Positions 41,492-41,784 of a stretch of 41,784 nucleotides of DNA are shown one piece after another. The position numbers and the translations under genes are program-made. A model generated the notes under the pieces. It did no database searches. It was not told the origin of the DNA and saw only the letters and a list, made by a program, of their open reading frames with translations. Positions within the stretch are counted from its first letter, which is position 1, and each line of letters begins with the position of its first letter. Source of the stretch: Actinospica durhamensis (lineage in GTDB: Bacteria > Actinomycetota > Actinomycetes > Streptomycetales > Catenulisporaceae); NCBI RefSeq assembly GCF_018139695.1, contig NZ_JAGSOG010000045.1:1-41784 (forward strand), given 5' to 3'.

Positions 41492-41784
41492 GTGGCGCAG
41501 CGCGTCGGGCCAGGGTCCGGCGAGCCCCGCGTCCGGGGCCTGACCATCGGCGAGGCCGCGGCCAGGCTCGCCCGGGAGTTTCCCGGACTGCGCCCGGAGA
41601 CGCTGCGGGTGATGGAGCGCCAGGGACTGCTGGAGCCGCGGCGCACCCCGTCCGGCTACCGCCGCTACGCGGAGCGGGACCTGGAGGCCGTCCGGCGCAT
41701 CCTGGCCGGAGCGCCGCAGCAGCGGGCCGAGCCGCCGCGGGCGCAGCCCGGCCGCGCCGAACCCCCGCCGCCGCGGGCGCAGCC
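41492..41784 (+). CDS. ftsR: MerR-family regulator, FtsR-like (5' part)
   Basis: The gene starts at a GTG 5 bp after the garA stop and runs off the window, 97 codons seen. The first part is a MerR-type winged helix: LTIGEAAARLAREFPGL, then LRVMERQGLLEPRRTPSGYR and YAERDLEAVRRIL. In Corynebacterium and Mycobacterium the MerR gene directly after garA/odhI is ftsR, an activator of the cell-division gene ftsZ; the identical position supports the name. After residue 70 the sequence becomes Ala/Pro/Gln-rich (APQQRAEPPRAQPGRAEPP), probably a linker. Confidence 0.85.
   Translation, partial: MAQRVGPGSGEPRVRGLTIGEAAARLAREFPGLRPETLRVMERQGLLEPRRTPSGYRRYAERDLEAVRRILAGAPQQRAEPPRAQPGRAEPPPPRAQ

Overview
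The window is a stretch of chromosome from a very GC-rich, filamentous-type actinomycete. The base composition, frequent GTG starts, RbpA, a GarA-type FHA protein, a polyprenol-phosphate-mannose synthase next to Lnt, and a complete actinobacterial hopanoid (hop) locus all fit the Streptomyces/Catenulisporales part of the phylum. The order level is my inference and no 16S or tRNA gene is present to test it.

Layout. (1) 1-3.3 kb is a worn accessory strip. It holds a frameshifted gene tail, two remnants of an IS701-type transposase in opposite orientation flanking a DUF4304 gene, an S24/S26-like protein, and a small unknown gene (2824-3276) with a decayed copy of its promoter and 5' end at 375-574. 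(2) 3.25-9.2 kb, all on the minus strand: a PEBP (YbhB-like) protein and its MarR regulator with a clear operator, a HAD hydrolase, a large PAS-GAF-SpoIIE-HATPase signalling protein, and an ammonium transporter with a strong intrinsic terminator and a possible GlnR box. (3) 9.27-21.6 kb is the hopanoid locus on the minus strand: hpnO, hpnC, (one opposite-strand unknown gene), hpnD, hpnE, polyprenyl diphosphate synthase, shc, an hpnG-ispH fusion, hpnH, then a secreted trypsin-like protease. Most junctions are 4-bp stop/start overlaps. (4) 21.9-28.9 kb: a membrane-anchored HtrA-type protease without PDZ domain, an acyl-CoA dehydrogenase, a DUF475 membrane protein, a degenerate tyrosine-recombinase-like protein, an Lrp/AsnC regulator and a YtcJ-type amidohydrolase. 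(5) 29.1-32.5 kb: lnt and the polyprenol-phosphate mannose synthase gene, overlapping by 4 bp, convergent with rbpA, which has a SigR-type promoter and an unusual histone-like basic tail. (6) 32.8-41.8 kb: an unknown membrane protein, a second MarR regulator, an aldose 1-epimerase, a CDP-alcohol phosphatidyltransferase, a nucleotidyltransferase/phosphomannomutase fusion, and the conserved actinobacterial run gcvH-garA-ftsR (the last cut by the window end).

How the genes work together. The hop genes form a near-complete route. IspH makes IPP/DMAPP, the polyprenyl synthase makes farnesyl diphosphate, HpnC/HpnD/HpnE make squalene, Shc cyclises it, HpnH adds adenosine, HpnG removes adenine and HpnO may aminate the side chain. 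The last MEP-pathway enzyme being fused to a late hopanoid-tailoring enzyme is the most striking feature here. Lnt and the mannose synthase supply lipoprotein acylation and the mannosyl donor for protein O-mannosylation and lipoglycans. The NTP transferase/mutase protein is probably in sugar-nucleotide supply for the envelope.
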